From NCBI GenBank assembly GCA_020881915.1, contig JAJFPB010000004.1, positions 4,216,001-4,280,000 of the forward strand: DNA of 64,000 nucleotides, written 5' to 3'. Below are positions 48,523-59,994 of the stretch, one piece after another (the first letter of the stretch is position 1; each line of letters begins with the position of its first letter). Made by a program: the position numbers and the translations under genes. The notes under the pieces are model-generated. The model was not told where the DNA came from, searched no databases, and worked only from the letters and a program-made list of their open reading frames with translations. The DNA is from Paramyrothecium sp. XJ0827 (lineage: Eukaryota; Ascomycota; Sordariomycetes; Hypocreales; Stachybotryaceae).

Positions 48523-50811
48523 GATGGGTATGTAGGGGATCGAGTGTGTTGTGTGCGTTGAAGGGAAGTGACTTGAGAGCTTGAGCTGGCGACGACCCTG
48601 TTTAGATATAAGCTCGATGATGTCGGTCTTGGTGGGGTGGATAGCTCCAGCTTCGAGCTCCTCCGCCGAGGGGCCCTTATATACTGCGGATACCGTATTC
48701 CGTTCTTTTTCTGAATCCCTCCTATCCTGGATCTCCGACACGTCAACGTGGGCTAGACTTGCATGGCAAAGCTCGCTAGCGAAGCGAAAAGGGCACCAGT
48801 CATGACGGCAACGACAGAAGCGCCGCGCGCCCCCGGTGCGGCGGCCGCCTCGCCATCTGACACACGAGCCACCTGTAGGGTCCCGCCTGGGGTTTTTTTT
48901 TTGGGTTCTACAATAGGTCTTGGCAGCATTGAAAGCATGCTTTAGCTCCGAAGTCCGGGGTGGAGTGGAAAGGGGGGGGGGGGGTCAGACAGGAGGGAGA
49001 AGAAGCGGGCTTTGGCTTTTGTCTGAATCATGGTTGCGCCAGTTTTTTTGGTTCACGGCTCAAGGTTGCTGCAAATGGCAATAGGAGCGAGTTGAGCCAC
49101 ACGAGCGAGCCGGGCGCGAGACCCGAATGGGGGAAATAATCTGCACGTCCCTTAGCCTTACGGCCTGTTCCCGTTGTTGCTGGTTGATGACAAACTCATT
49201 AGTACGATTGGGCAGAATAAGAGCTGTCTCTCGGAACGGCCGCCACAGCGTCATGAACAACGACGGGGAGCACTCTCCCTCACCACACTTATCCCAGGGA
49301 TTGCGCGAAGCCCGCGGCATTGCTTATCGCTGGCAACCCCTCCCCCGCCCTTCCATGACCCCCCCCTTGCGAAGCGAAAACTGATGGAACATGTGGTGTC
49401 CCCGCGCAGGCGGCGAGCCCGGTGTGGTGGCCCCGGGAGCGATGCCAGGACGGGTTAGCATCGCCGGGCAAGTGAAACGGGTCTGCATCCACTCCGAGCT
49501 GAGATGCCGAGGCTTGAGGAGGATTGCCAGCATCGAGGGGGGCGACGGTGGGAAACGGCTGGAAGCATGGAAATGGGCGCATCGCTTATGTACGGTCTGG
49601 GATCACGGTCCCTCGTCTCACCTCGCCGGGGGTCCGGTTCGCCTGAGCCGTGCAACAGCGGGCATTCTGCAAGCCCGTAGGCCATCCAAGGATTCTTTGT
49701 ATCTGCAGGCAGTCGTCGGCGTAACTGACCGCTGGATGGAATCCGCCGACGGGTCGCGCGGACCGATTGATGAACCGACCTGCGACAGCTTTGCCTCGGC
49801 AACGAGTGTAGCTCCCAAGCACCAGGATTTCGATGGCTTGATTTGTAACGACAATAGCTCAACAAAAAAATACAACAAAAAACGCATTATGAAAATGAGG
49901 ACGCCCTTGCAAATTGCTAGCTTGCATTGGCGACTGTCCGCCCGCGCGGACGCCAGTGCCCTGCGCTAACTCGGCCGGGTATGACCCCCGTTCCGTTGCT
50001 CGTACGTTGCTCGGACACGGCCCGGACGGTTAGTTTCTGAGATGCGCCCGAGGTCCGAGAAGCCGGGGCCGCCAACCCATTCGGCACTTGAGCCGCTCGA
50101 TTCTCTGGGGTTTGTTGGTTGGCTGTCTTGCATGGGGATTGTTGGTTGGACACCCAAGCGGGTAGCAAGAAAGAAAAACCGAACGGCAAACTACAGATTG
50201 AGTAATTATAATAAGTAGCTGCTTTTATGAAGATTATCTAAAATGAATGTAAAATAGTATTAATTTTTTAAAAAATAATTCTTTCTTTATCCTCTTTACA
50301 ACCTTTCCCGTTAATACTAGACCGTCATGCCGTCCGGGCATTTTTGCTCACCACTTGCCGCTGCCTCTTGTTTCAGGGGTCAAGGGACACCGTGGTTTGG
50401 CGTGGCGAGAGCAACCTGTGATCGCTTCCTCCGTGACCGCTCGCCAGCAGCTCAACCCAAGTGCGTGTCGGCCCCTAAAACACGTCGATATGGCGCCCGA
50501 CAAGGCTTGGAAACCACACCCAGTAATGAGGAAAAGCCTAGCAGCGAGCCCAATACGAGACACATGGGAATTTACCATTGAGGCTCCCTAACATAATAGA
50601 ACTCTTAGTAAGCAGTATTCACTACATGACTGCGGGGTATTTCGCAAGGCAAAGAGGCACAGGAAGATATCATATCGTTGGATAAGTTCAATGCCATATC
50701 ACTTGCCCGAAAGGCAGGACCGAGACAGCACCACCAGGTGGCTATCCTGCGATCAGACAGTTTGTTGGGCAAATAATTCAACTGCATGTCGCATTTCAGG
50801 TAATTAAGGCC
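48523..50811. other. Intergenic, 2.3 kb, with G-run and AT-rich patch
   Basis: No supported gene. An uninterrupted G tract of about 13 bases lies near 48972-48984, and an AT-rich patch lies at about 50200-50290. The part at 50600-50811 precedes the NLR-like gene and holds a possible upstream intron end (GCATTTCAG at 50791-50799). Confidence 0.4.
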
Positions 50812-53800
50812 ATGCAGGAAGCAGGCTGGCCTGCTTTATTGCCCAGCCATGCCGCAGCCCCACCCCAGCCTCTACCAGAAGACATCAGAACGGCAATAAT
50901 ATGTGCGTTGCCGCTGGAATATGACGCCGTATCTCTGGCACTCGACTACATCTGGGACTATAATGGGGGCCAAAGCACGTATAGGATTGGGCGCATTGGC
51001 CAGGTCAACGTCGTTTTGGTTTTGTTGTCCGGCATGGGCAAGGCCAGTGCTGCGAGCACATCAGGCAGCATGTTGCTGAACTATCGCAACCTGCGAGTCG
51101 CCTTTTTAGTTGGAATATGCGGAGGTGTTCCTCGATATGGGGACACGGAGATCCTCCTCGGCGACGTTGTTATTAGCAAGGCTATCGTGCAGTACGATTT
51201 TGGTCGGCAGTATCCTGACAAGTTCCAGACCAAGAACGGGTTCGAGAACAATACAGCGAAACCAGATAAGGATGTCCGAAATATGTTGATTATGCTAGAG
51301 ACGGCGAGCGAGAGGCAACGGCTTCAGCAGCAAGCCGCCTTCGTTCTCAGCCAGATCCAAGCCAAGGCTGACCAACAACAATATAGAATGAGTTACATGT
51401 ATCCAGGCTATGCTGAAGATAAGCTTTTCCAACCAGATTACCGCCATGCTCATCGCGACTCGCCGTCCTGTATTTGCAGGGCATACAGCACATCGTTGGA
51501 TCCGGTATGCGATGACGCCATTAAATCTTCCTGTGATCGCTTGAACTGCGACGAACGCTACCTTGTTCCAAGGAACCGGCTAAGGGACACACAAACGCAA
51601 CTGGGACGGAGGCCATACGAACCTATGATTCATGTAGGCTCATTCGGTTCTGGCGATACAGTTGTGAAGTCAGGAGAGCACCGTGATAGGATTGCCAACT
51701 CTCACGGTGTTCTCGCCTTTGAAATGGAGGGCGCTGGCGTGTCCGAAGTGATACCCTGCGTTATTGTCAAAGGGGTTTGCGACTATGCCGACTGTCACAA
51801 GAACAAAAAGTGGCAGAACTTTTCGGCGGGGACATCAGCTTCTGTTTTTAAAGCTATCATTGAGCGATACCCGGCAATATTTTCCAGCAACATCACTTCA
51901 GAAGCCACGGAGGCTAGGCTTCACACTATCCAGCCCAGGGACTCTGGTCAACCTTCATCAATCTTAGGCAACCCGGAGAGCGTAGACGAAGACGAGAGAA
52001 GGCTGTGCAAAGAAATCCAGGAGTTACTCTATTTTGATAAAATTGGCATGAGATTACTATCGCTGCAGTTCGCACACCACAAAACTTGTGAGTGGTTTCT
52101 GCATCAACCATTTTACACGCGTTGGATCGACAAGCAAGAGCTCAAAAATCACCATGGCTTCCTCTGGATAAAGGGGAAGCCAGGTGCTGGAAAATCGATT
52201 CTCGTGAAGTATCTATACTCACAAGCAGAAGACGACTTAACGGATGAACCTGAAATGCTCATCGCCTCTTTCTTCTTCAATGCAAGAGGTGAAGACCTTG
52301 AACGATCAACACTTGGTCTGTATCGATCGCTATTATGGCAACTTCAACTGCTCCTCGAAAACCGACGCCAGAAAAGAGGAGATATAACAGAGAACCAAAG
52401 CTTTCTCAACGAGTTTATTATGGCCCTAAGTCCTGCAGCCCAGCGTCTTGTCAAAAAGGAGGGCTGGCAATTGGGGCTGTTAAAAGAGGCACTTACCAAG
52501 GGGGTATGCCGCCTCAGACGACGCTCACTTCGAATCTATGTTGACGCTCTAGACGAATGCTCAGATGATGAAGTGGCCGACATGATTTCATTCTTCGAGG
52601 AGTTGGGCGAACAAGCCGCTGATGCAGATGTGCACCTGAACATTTGTTTTTCAAGTCGTCATTATCCCAACATTGTGATTAAGCACGGCATAGAAGTCAC
52701 ACTCGAGAACCAGATCGAACACGTGGCGGACATGTCTCACTATATCAAATCAAAGCTGAATTTGGGATGTTCTAGACAACGAGACACTCTGGAGCAGCAA
52801 ATTCTGGATAAGTCCCAGGGTGTTTTCCTGTGGGTGGCACTTGTTGTAAAAATTCTCAATAAGACATGTGCTAAAGGCCGGGTGGACCAATATCAAAAAT
52901 GCCTTGAGGACATCCCACCAGGTCTTGAGGAGTTGTTCGAAATGATCCTGCTGCGAGACAAAGAAGACATCGAACATCTCAAGCTCTGTATTCAGTGGAT
53001 TTTATTTGCATCACGGCCTCTTAGTCCCTCGGAATACCTTTTTGCTGTCTGTGGACAAGACGTTGCAGATGCTTGGCGCAGGGGCGAAATATCCGAAGAC
53101 CACCTTCAGAGCTTTGTTCAAAGCTCTTCTAAAGGCTTAGCGGAGGTTACCCATCTCAGCTTAGACAAGCAGCGTGAGGTGAAATCGGCTCCGTACTCGA
53201 TTGTTCAGTTTATTCACGAGTCTGTCAGGGATTTCTTTCGACTGAGGGAAGGAGTCTCGAAGCTATGGCCGGACATACATCACAACTTCAAGGCTTACAG
53301 CGAAGAAATATTAAGAAATCGCTGCTTACTAGACGTCAGATGCAGAAGAAGGAATCCGTTCCTCGACTATGCCGAACGAAATGTGCTGCGGCATTCTGAC
53401 AATGCTCAATGCCACGGATCCTCGCAATCTGAATTCTTAGGGAGCTTTCCGTTCGAGAGCTGGCTCAGATCTGTGCATTTAGGTCCTGAGTCAAGTTTGC
53501 TCTACATTTGCGCGTTCTGGAACTTGCCACATTTGATTGCGGCCAACTCTCTGTCATTATCGCACTTTGATGATGAATTTCTTGGCCCTTTCCATGAAGC
53601 AGTGAAGCGGGGGAATATGGCGGCTGTGCATGAACTAGCACTTACGGTTCTTACGGATTCTTCTGGTCTCAAAGACCTCAAAGACTGTGTTATGAGTTAC
53701 CGCAATAGAACCTGGTTGCGAAGCAACACTGATACGTCCTTTCCCACAGAATGGCTAAAATTTCTTATTGAGCTTGACCACGAGCCAATGCTTCGATCCT

Positions 53801-54849
53801 ACCTTGATTCTCATGAAGTCGACCTCAATAAGGTTTGGCTTACTAGAATTGAGAGCCACAGATCCGGGGCCGCGGTTTGGGAAACAGTGAAGCAAATGCC
53901 TCTCGAACTAGCGGGTTCAGAAGCTGTTAAAGCACTTTTGGTGAGGAAAGGTGCAGATACAGCATGCTGGGGTCGCGATTCAGCAATATTTCTCGCACAA
54001 TCGGCTGCCCTAATCCAGGCACTCGTTGAAACTGGCATCGATCCTAATTTTCAAGGCAATGGCGGCTGCACAGCATTGCATACAGCACAAAACGCCGAGA
54101 AGGTTCAGGAGCTGCTCCGTCACGGCGCTAACCCGAATACGAGAAATTACAAAGGAGAAACCGCCCTATTCACAGCAATGACAAAGGATATTGCTCGAAT
54201 GTTGCTCGATGCAGGAGCAGACCGCTTGGCCATCTCAGAGCTGGGCCGAACGGCTCTACATGTACAGGTGGGAATGGATAATTCCCAGGTTGTTGACGTG
54301 CTCCTATCCGTCAGCTCTGCAGATATCAACAGACCAGATGCAGAGGGCAACACACCTCTACATATAGCTATCCGGAATAAATCCTCTGCCAGTATAGCTC
54401 AGCTATTATCTCAGGAGATGTTGGATATCAATACTCGCGACAACTTGGGGAGAAGTGCTATCTTTTATCTTGAAGAGGACTCAACCGAGTCTTTTCTTAC
54501 AATCTTGTCCCGGGACGGTGTTGATGTCAACCTGGTGGATAACTCTGGCAGAACAGCTCTATCGGTACACGCAAGTTCAGGGCGTTTTTCTATGGTGAAC
54601 GCATTGCTTCGTACAAACAGATGCCTTGTTCACCTGGTCGACCACACGGGGAAGACGGCCCTTCACTGGGCTGCAGCAGGGGATTTTGAGCCAATACAAA
54701 TATCTATCATTACGACTCTGTTTCGAGTTGGGACATTTGACCTGTCGCAACGGGACTACATGGGACAAACGCCACTTGACATTGCGAGGAGGAGGGGACA
54801 TAGCTTCATGGTTATGGCACTAGAAGATAGCCTAGAAGACGAAATTTGA
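50812..54849 (+). CDS. NLR-like STAND protein: PNP/UDP phosphorylase-NACHT-ankyrin
   Basis: A single uninterrupted frame encodes 1345 residues. Residues ~25-370 form a nucleoside-phosphorylase-like domain (IICALPLEYDAV, FLVGICGGVPRY, AFEMEGAGV, VIVKGVCDYADCHKN). A NACHT NTPase follows with Walker A GKPGAGKS (455 onward) and Walker B IYVDALDECSDD (~577). A helical region and a C-terminal ankyrin array (~1080-1340) show repeats such as GCTALHTAQ, GETALFTA, GNTPLHIA and GKTALHWAA. This is the tripartite NLR architecture of fungal self/non-self and innate immune receptors: the ankyrins sense, NACHT oligomerises, and the PNP domain may act as an effector on nucleotides. Key residues look intact. 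It may be fast evolving. The start is the first ATG; a short upstream exon cannot be excluded. Confidence 0.92.
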   Translation: MQEAGWPALLPSHAAAPPQPLPEDIRTAIICALPLEYDAVSLALDYIWDYNGGQSTYRIGRIGQVNVVLVLLSGMGKASAASTSGSMLLNYRNLRVAFLVGICGGVPRYGDTEILLGDVVISKAIVQYDFGRQYPDKFQTKNGFENNTAKPDKDVRNMLIMLETASERQRLQQQAAFVLSQIQAKADQQQYRMSYMYPGYAEDKLFQPDYRHAHRDSPSCICRAYSTSLDPVCDDAIKSSCDRLNCDERYLVPRNRLRDTQTQLGRRPYEPMIHVGSFGSGDTVVKSGEHRDRIANSHGVLAFEMEGAGVSEVIPCVIVKGVCDYADCHKNKKWQNFSAGTSASVFKAIIERYPAIFSSNITSEATEARLHTIQPRDSGQPSSILGNPESVDEDERRLCKEIQELLYFDKIGMRLLSLQFAHHKTCEWFLHQPFYTRWIDKQELKNHHGFLWIKGKPGAGKSILVKYLYSQAEDDLTDEPEMLIASFFFNARGEDLERSTLGLYRSLLWQLQLLLENRRQKRGDITENQSFLNEFIMALSPAAQRLVKKEGWQLGLLKEALTKGVCRLRRRSLRIYVDALDECSDDEVADMISFFEELGEQAADADVHLNICFSSRHYPNIVIKHGIEVTLENQIEHVADMSHYIKSKLNLGCSRQRDTLEQQILDKSQGVFLWVALVVKILNKTCAKGRVDQYQKCLEDIPPGLEELFEMILLRDKEDIEHLKLCIQWILFASRPLSPSEYLFAVCGQDVADAWRRGEISEDHLQSFVQSSSKGLAEVTHLSLDKQREVKSAPYSIVQFIHESVRDFFRLREGVSKLWPDIHHNFKAYSEEILRNRCLLDVRCRRRNPFLDYAERNVLRHSDNAQCHGSSQSEFLGSFPFESWLRSVHLGPESSLLYICAFWNLPHLIAANSLSLSHFDDEFLGPFHEAVKRGNMAAVHELALTVLTDSSGLKDLKDCVMSYRNRTWLRSNTDTSFPTEWLKFLIELDHEPMLRSYLDSHEVDLNKVWLTRIESHRSGAAVWETVKQMPLELAGSEAVKALLVRKGADTACWGRDSAIFLAQSAALIQALVETGIDPNFQGNGGCTALHTAQNAEKVQELLRHGANPNTRNYKGETALFTAMTKDIARMLLDAGADRLAISELGRTALHVQVGMDNSQVVDVLLSVSSADINRPDAEGNTPLHIAIRNKSSASIAQLLSQEMLDINTRDNLGRSAIFYLEEDSTESFLTILSRDGVDVNLVDNSGRTALSVHASSGRFSMVNALLRTNRCLVHLVDHTGKTALHWAAAGDFEPIQISIITTLFRVGTFDLSQRDYMGQTPLDIARRRGHSFMVMALEDSLEDEI

Positions 54850-55179
54850 CCGTAGAATGCGAACATCCAATGACGAAATGGGACAACTTTCTGAGTGAAT
54901 ACTTTCTGTATGTTCAATGCATTTTGTGCATGACTCTTTATCGCAGCGATCGTATCTGTACGGAGGGGAACGTTGCTGAGCCTAGATCGAATCTCCACTC
55001 ACAAGATATCACATACTAGTGACTCGCTGATCAGACGCAGGTAAGCATGAGCCTCTCATTAGAGGAAGGAATCAGCTTTGAGTTATTCGTTTACGATTTC
55101 CACCACCGTGAAGATGATATGCCAATAAATCTGAACTTTGCTTCCCATCCTTTCTTCAGATCAATAACGAGGGTAAACG
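54850..55179. other. Convergent intergenic spacer
   Basis: 330 bp between the 3' ends of the NLR-like gene and the dehydrogenase gene. No gene seen. Confidence 0.4.
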
Positions 55180-56285
55180 CTAATTATCAGTGTCGACCAC
55201 GTATCTTCCCGCTATTTTGCTCTGTTCCATCAAGCTGAATACATCTTCAAGCTCGCTCAGGCCTACTACCTTGTAAGGTACTTTGATCAACCCCCTTCGG
55301 AAAAAGTCAACAGCCTCTGAAGCGTCTTGTCTATTACCGAGAAAGCTTCCCTTGATCGTGATCATTTTCGTGACGATTGTGTGGATAGATGCTTTCAGAA
55401 AGCCATCTGTTGGCAGACCGACGCAAACTACGACCCCTTTCTTGCGAACGTAAGCACTTGCTTGCTGAAAAGGCCCTTCACTGACGGCTAGAAGCAGTGC
55501 TGCATGAGGGCCTAGACCATCGTCTGTCGCCTGCTGTACAGTGTCAACCATATCCTTAGTCGTCTTGAAGTCGATGTAAGTCTCGGCGCCGAGATCTCTG
55601 CAAACTTTGCCCTTCTCTTCGCCTCCATCGATCGCGATGACTCGGAAACCCATGGCTTTGGCGTACTGCACGGCGAAACTGCCCAAGCCGCCTCCCGCCC
55701 CGACAACCGCGACATAGTCTCCCGCGTTGATGCCGGTTTCCTTGAGGCCCGTATACGACGTTATCCCGGCGCACATGACTGGCGCAATAGCAGCCATGTC
55801 GCATTCTTTCGGGATGTTGACAGCGTCCATTGCTTTCACTATGGCATACTGCTGGAAGGTTCCGTCGACAAGATAGCCGGAATACCGGGGAAGGCTGCAC
55901 AACTGCTCTGCACCTTGCCGACAGCAGGAACACGACATGCAGGCGCCGTTGAGGAATTTGATGCCGGCATGATCGCCAACCTCTATGTTCGGGACCAGCT
56001 CTCCCTTTGCAACGACGACGCCGACACCTTCGTGGCCGCCAACGAGTGGTGTGACCATTGGGATGGGGAATTCGCCGAGCATGGCGTGCAGGTCAGTGTG
56101 GCAAACGCCAGAGTATTTGACATTGACGAGGACCTCGTCAGGGCCTGGACGTTTGACCGGGATTTTCTTGTAGACCGCCGCTAAGTAATTTGGTGAGACA
56201 CATGGATTGCGACACGCCGCGCTCACTTACGGCCACCTAGCTTCTCAACGACCTGCGCCCATTGCTCTGTAGGAATTTCGGCCAT
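55180..56285 (-). CDS. Zinc-dependent alcohol dehydrogenase (class ADH1/AdhP)
   Basis: The product is 351 residues from two exons. Exon 1 (56231-56285) encodes [18 protein letters not shown], and a 50-nt intron (56181-56230) joins it to [19 protein letters not shown], the usual fungal ADH start. Catalytic zinc ligands appear in GVCHTDLHA and GHEGVGVV. The structural zinc site is the cysteine set [15 protein letters not shown]. The NAD-binding motif is [22 protein letters not shown]. It interconverts short alcohols and aldehydes with NAD in the cytosol. The sequence looks intact, with the normal length of ~350 residues. Confidence 0.94.
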
Positions 56286-57431
56286 AGCGAAAGACTAGGC
56301 GTTGTGTGAGTTGACTAGGACCGGTGGTGGCTGGAATCGCGTCTAGTTCTGGGATCAAATCTGGACGCTACCCCGCTCGCAACGATTAAGATCAGGGAGA
56401 AAGGGTGTCGACCCAATTTGTAGAAAGCTCAATCTGTGTTGGGGCTTGCTTTATTGGCCGCCAGGTTTTCTGCAGGTGGTGACTTGTTATGCAATATGTC
56501 ATAGGGTGCCATTGCCTCGGCTCTCTTTGCGGGGAAGACACGCATCGCATGACGGCTAACTCTGGGCGTAGGTCGAAGCTTAAAGGGTGCTTCGAAGATC
56601 TGGATTCCGGAGATCTACTGTGATAGTAGCGTAGTGTATTTGCATAGTACCGTAGAATTCTAGTGAAAAACTTGAACGGGAACTGCGGGAGTACCTAGAC
56701 AATTCGTGTCGATATGCGACTCCAGGACTTGCAGTCGATGGTAATTTAGCTTTAGTTTGATGTTGGTTGACCTGGTTTAATTAGAATATGCCAGTGGGGA
56801 TGTTGACCGGACTCTTCAAGGCCCGCATGTCTTGGGATGCCAGTGGAAGATAACCTATGACCCCAGTGTCAGATCATTTAGCCGCTTTGCATCCCCTCGT
56901 TTATAGGAATATGGCGCAGGTTCAATCGGGTGGAAGGTGTGTATTCCCCTTATGGATACACGTTGTGTTGCATGGCAGAGTCAAAACTATTCCCCGTGGA
57001 TAACTACAGCTTCATTAGAATGCTGATTTTGTATACCTGGCACTTCCACCTAGCTTTAACACTGTTTCTCGGGTTTTCCTCTATGACACAAAATACGTCA
57101 TGACAGTTCTCACAAAGCATAGAGACTTGCTTTCCCTTGGTCAAAACAACCTTGACAGACCTGAGCATCACTGGTGCAGTTTAAGCCAGGTTCGGAGTGC
57201 TAGCATATTCAACAGCAGGTCACAATGACAAACGACTTCGTGGACGCGTGTCGTCTCCTATGGACTCGAATAAGTTTCTGCGACTCGTTTCTGCGACTCG
57301 TTTCTGAGACCCGTGAAAGGGGTTGCCAGGCCCATTCTTATTTGCAGTACTGCAGTTGCAGCTTGCACTGTATCTTCTGACATGAACACCCCGTTTGGGA
57401 TGGGAGACTAACTGCAGCCTTCCTTGAAAGT
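56286..57431. other. Intergenic, 1.1 kb
   Basis: Upstream region of the alcohol dehydrogenase gene and 3' flank of the BTB gene. No supported gene. A direct repeat of CTGCGACTCGTTT occurs near 57277-57302. Confidence 0.4.
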
Positions 57432-58549
57432 CTAAATTGTATCATTTTTGCCCGTGACCTTCTCGAGCATAAGTCCTTGGATATTTTTCAAGGCTCTTTC
57501 GACCTTTAGAGACAAATACTCCAGTTCAGTCAGGAGAGGACAACCTAGTCGCCCACCACATCTATGCTTATGGTCTCTGGTAGCACACTCGAATTGAAAG
57601 CCAAGCTCCGCCAAAGATCGCTCATTCAACGGTACCAAGGATGGCCACAATTCGCAACGTCGCAGAACGGTAAAATACTCCGAAACCCTGAAGTCGCTAG
57701 TGCAGTGTCGGCTGTACAGTTCCGAGTTGTTGCAAGGGTGGCATTTCTTTGCTGTGTTTGGATGATTTCTCTCACATTGCACGCAGAAAGCACCATCGAG
57801 CAGGTAGCCGACCTTTCCTTCACGCAGTCTTCCTTCTGTGGCCTGTAGCTCTTCATGGAGCGTCGTACGCGCGGCAGACATTCTCTCGGTTATTCCAACT
57901 GTCCAATCGTCAGGGTTCTATTCTTTTCTTTCTAGGGGAAAGTGACCTAACCGGAGACTGAGTCGGGAAGCAGCCTAAGGACTTCATTGTTTTCCCAAGT
58001 AGTGAGGAAACTCCCTGGAAGCTTCTTAACAGCGACGGCGGTGACCTTGGGGAATGTGGAGGATCGAAACAAATATGCTGCCAATATCGTGAATCCAAGG
58101 TCTTCAGCGGACGGACTAGTCTGGGAATCACTGCACCAGTGTGCAATCCACGGCTTGAGGGCCCTGTTGCAGTCGTACTTGTCACTTTGAATGGCCAGAT
58201 CTGCAAGTGCCGCAGGCGCCATGGAAAAGGTAATACTGGCGCATTGGTGGTGGATGATTCGGAGAATCGTGTCCATCGCTTTAGGGTCATCATCTCCGAG
58301 CCTGATCGACGGAACCTGTCCGCTTCGAACGTCTGCCCCTTCCTTGAAATTGGGCCCAAACATCTTGGCGAAGACGGGCGAGGCTAGACGGAGAGCTCTC
58401 GAACAACCCAAAAAATTGTGCTGCGTGCCATCTAAGCCGTCGATGACGAGCGTGACGTCGCCCTCGGGATCCAGTCGCACAGTCTCCTGGGGGTTCGGTG
58501 CTGCACTTGTACCCGTGAAGGTAACCACCGGTTCCGTGTTTTGATGCAT
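57432..58549 (-). CDS. BTB/POZ-domain protein
   Basis: The product is 354 residues in two exons with a 53-nt intron (57899-57951, GTTAGG..GGACAG). Residues ~25-115 match a fungal BTB/POZ domain: GDVTLVIDG, HNFLGCSRALRLASPVFAKMFGPNFKEG and IRLGDDDPKAMDTILRIIHHQ. In this fungal family the rest is helical (ALADLAIQSDKYDCNRALKPWI), and the second exon has a Cys-rich portion, CVQCERNHPNTAKKCHPC, that could bind metal. BTB proteins act as dimerising adaptors, for example in cullin-3 ubiquitin ligases, but the partner here is unknown. It lies about 360 bp upstream (in position) of the RTA1-like gene on the same strand. Confidence 0.85.
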
Positions 58550-58913
58550 CGTGCGTTGCTGAAGCAGCGTTGCATGGGGGGACGTTGATGCCTTAACACC
58601 AACATCAAGACAGCAAACGACAGGGGCTGTTTACACTGTACAACTTGCACAGTGTCCTAATTTGGAACGACTCCCCCACTCGAAGTTGCAAAGGGCCAAC
58701 GACCAACAGCAACCCAAAGCAAATCGTCACCAAATTAATGCTCATTTTGGCATTATTCGGTGCATTGGATTCAGGCCCAAACGGCATTCTTGCAGTAAAA
58801 GTGAACAGGGAATTTGTAAATCTAGCCTATTGATGGCTAATTCTATCGTCAAACAGATTATAATGCATTTCCACTTAATTATCTTGTCCGCCTCGGATCG
58901 CGTTCTAACCACC
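58550..58913. other. Spacer between BTB and RTA1-like genes
   Basis: 364 bp with no supported gene; contains the BTB upstream region and the 3' flank of the RTA1-like gene. Confidence 0.4.
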
Positions 58914-59994
58914 TCAAACAGAATTCGAGACATTCTTGTCGTTTCTGACATCCTCATCAGTAGAGGAGATGGGTGGCCGGACAAGAGACTGGGAGTTGAA
59001 GACGAGACCAGGATGTCCAATGCACAGAGCATAGACAGCAAGAATGACAAGCCTAAAACAAATTAGAAACCGAGCGGTGAGAGTTTCATGCCAACTACTT
59101 ACACTCCCTCCAGTCCGATGAAGAGAGGCTCATCAGTGATGAGGTCCGAGTCTTGATAACCCTCGCTGAGTTCGTAGCAACGAAACAAGCAGCGGCCAAG
59201 GATCAACAGGACCGACAGGCTGAGAAACCCAAAGAACACGCGCATCTTGGTTGACATCGCATTCGCAGACTTTTGGCGAAAGTACCGGACCAGGTAGTCG
59301 CCAAGGAGGATGCAAAAGGCGAACAGTATGATGACTTGTAGAATCAGGCCGGCCATTGCGATATCGATGCCAACTTGGCTCGAGCCAGAACTGCTCGAGG
59401 ACATGCCTCCGCCAGCGGCCTGTAGCACGAGACAAACAAGGTCCGCCGGGATAAAGAACCAGTAGAAGAACTTGGGATTGAAGCGGGAGAGCTCGGGAGC
59501 GAAGTGTGTGACACTGAGAGATCGGTCAGTACCACAAAACTACAAAAAGGCCAAGTTGCGCAGCGTGCAAAGACGATGAATTGCCCTTGTGCAAAGACAT
59601 ACATTTTGGACAGCGTGACATAGATGGCAGCGGTGAAGAAGACCGGCGCCGAAGTAATGCAGACGATTTGCATCATGAACGCTGCGAAGGAGAATGGGTT
59701 GTAGTGCATGAGGATGCGGCCAACGTAGCCGACAATCGCCTCCGTGCAGCCAAGGATCATGAATGTCATGAAACCCCAGCTACGCCAGCGAACGCCGAGG
59801 AAGACATGCACGGCGATGGCCAGGGCAAAGAGGGCGATGAAGGTTGCGTTCGCAGCCAGTGACGGCTGGTACTTGTAAACAGTCCATTCGACCGGGCACA
59901 ATTCGAGGGTGCAGTTGGCGTCGGGGCCATAGGAGATGAGGCCATAGGAGATGAGGCCATTCGGAGGAGACTGGTGGTCCTCGGTGGAAGACAT
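58914..59994 (-). CDS. RTA1-like (lipid-translocating exporter family) membrane protein
   Basis: The product is 313 residues in three exons with introns at 59514-59602 and 59053-59102. It has about seven membrane helices and the family landmarks LGVRWRSWGFMTFMILGCTEAIVGYVGRI, PVFFTAAIYVTLSKI, FFYWFFIPADLVCLVLQAAGGG and the late RCLFRCYELSEGYQ segment. RTA1/RSB1-type proteins of the plasma membrane are linked to resistance to lipophilic drugs such as aminocholesterol and to sphingoid-base export. The N-terminus has a short tandem ISYG repeat (LISYGLISYG). The C-terminal ~40 residues are polar. The gene looks intact. Confidence 0.9.

Noticed and set aside
48972..48984. G-run as a quadruplex regulatory element
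   Set aside because: A single homopolymer run of about 13 G is not four separate G tracts and may vary as a simple repeat.
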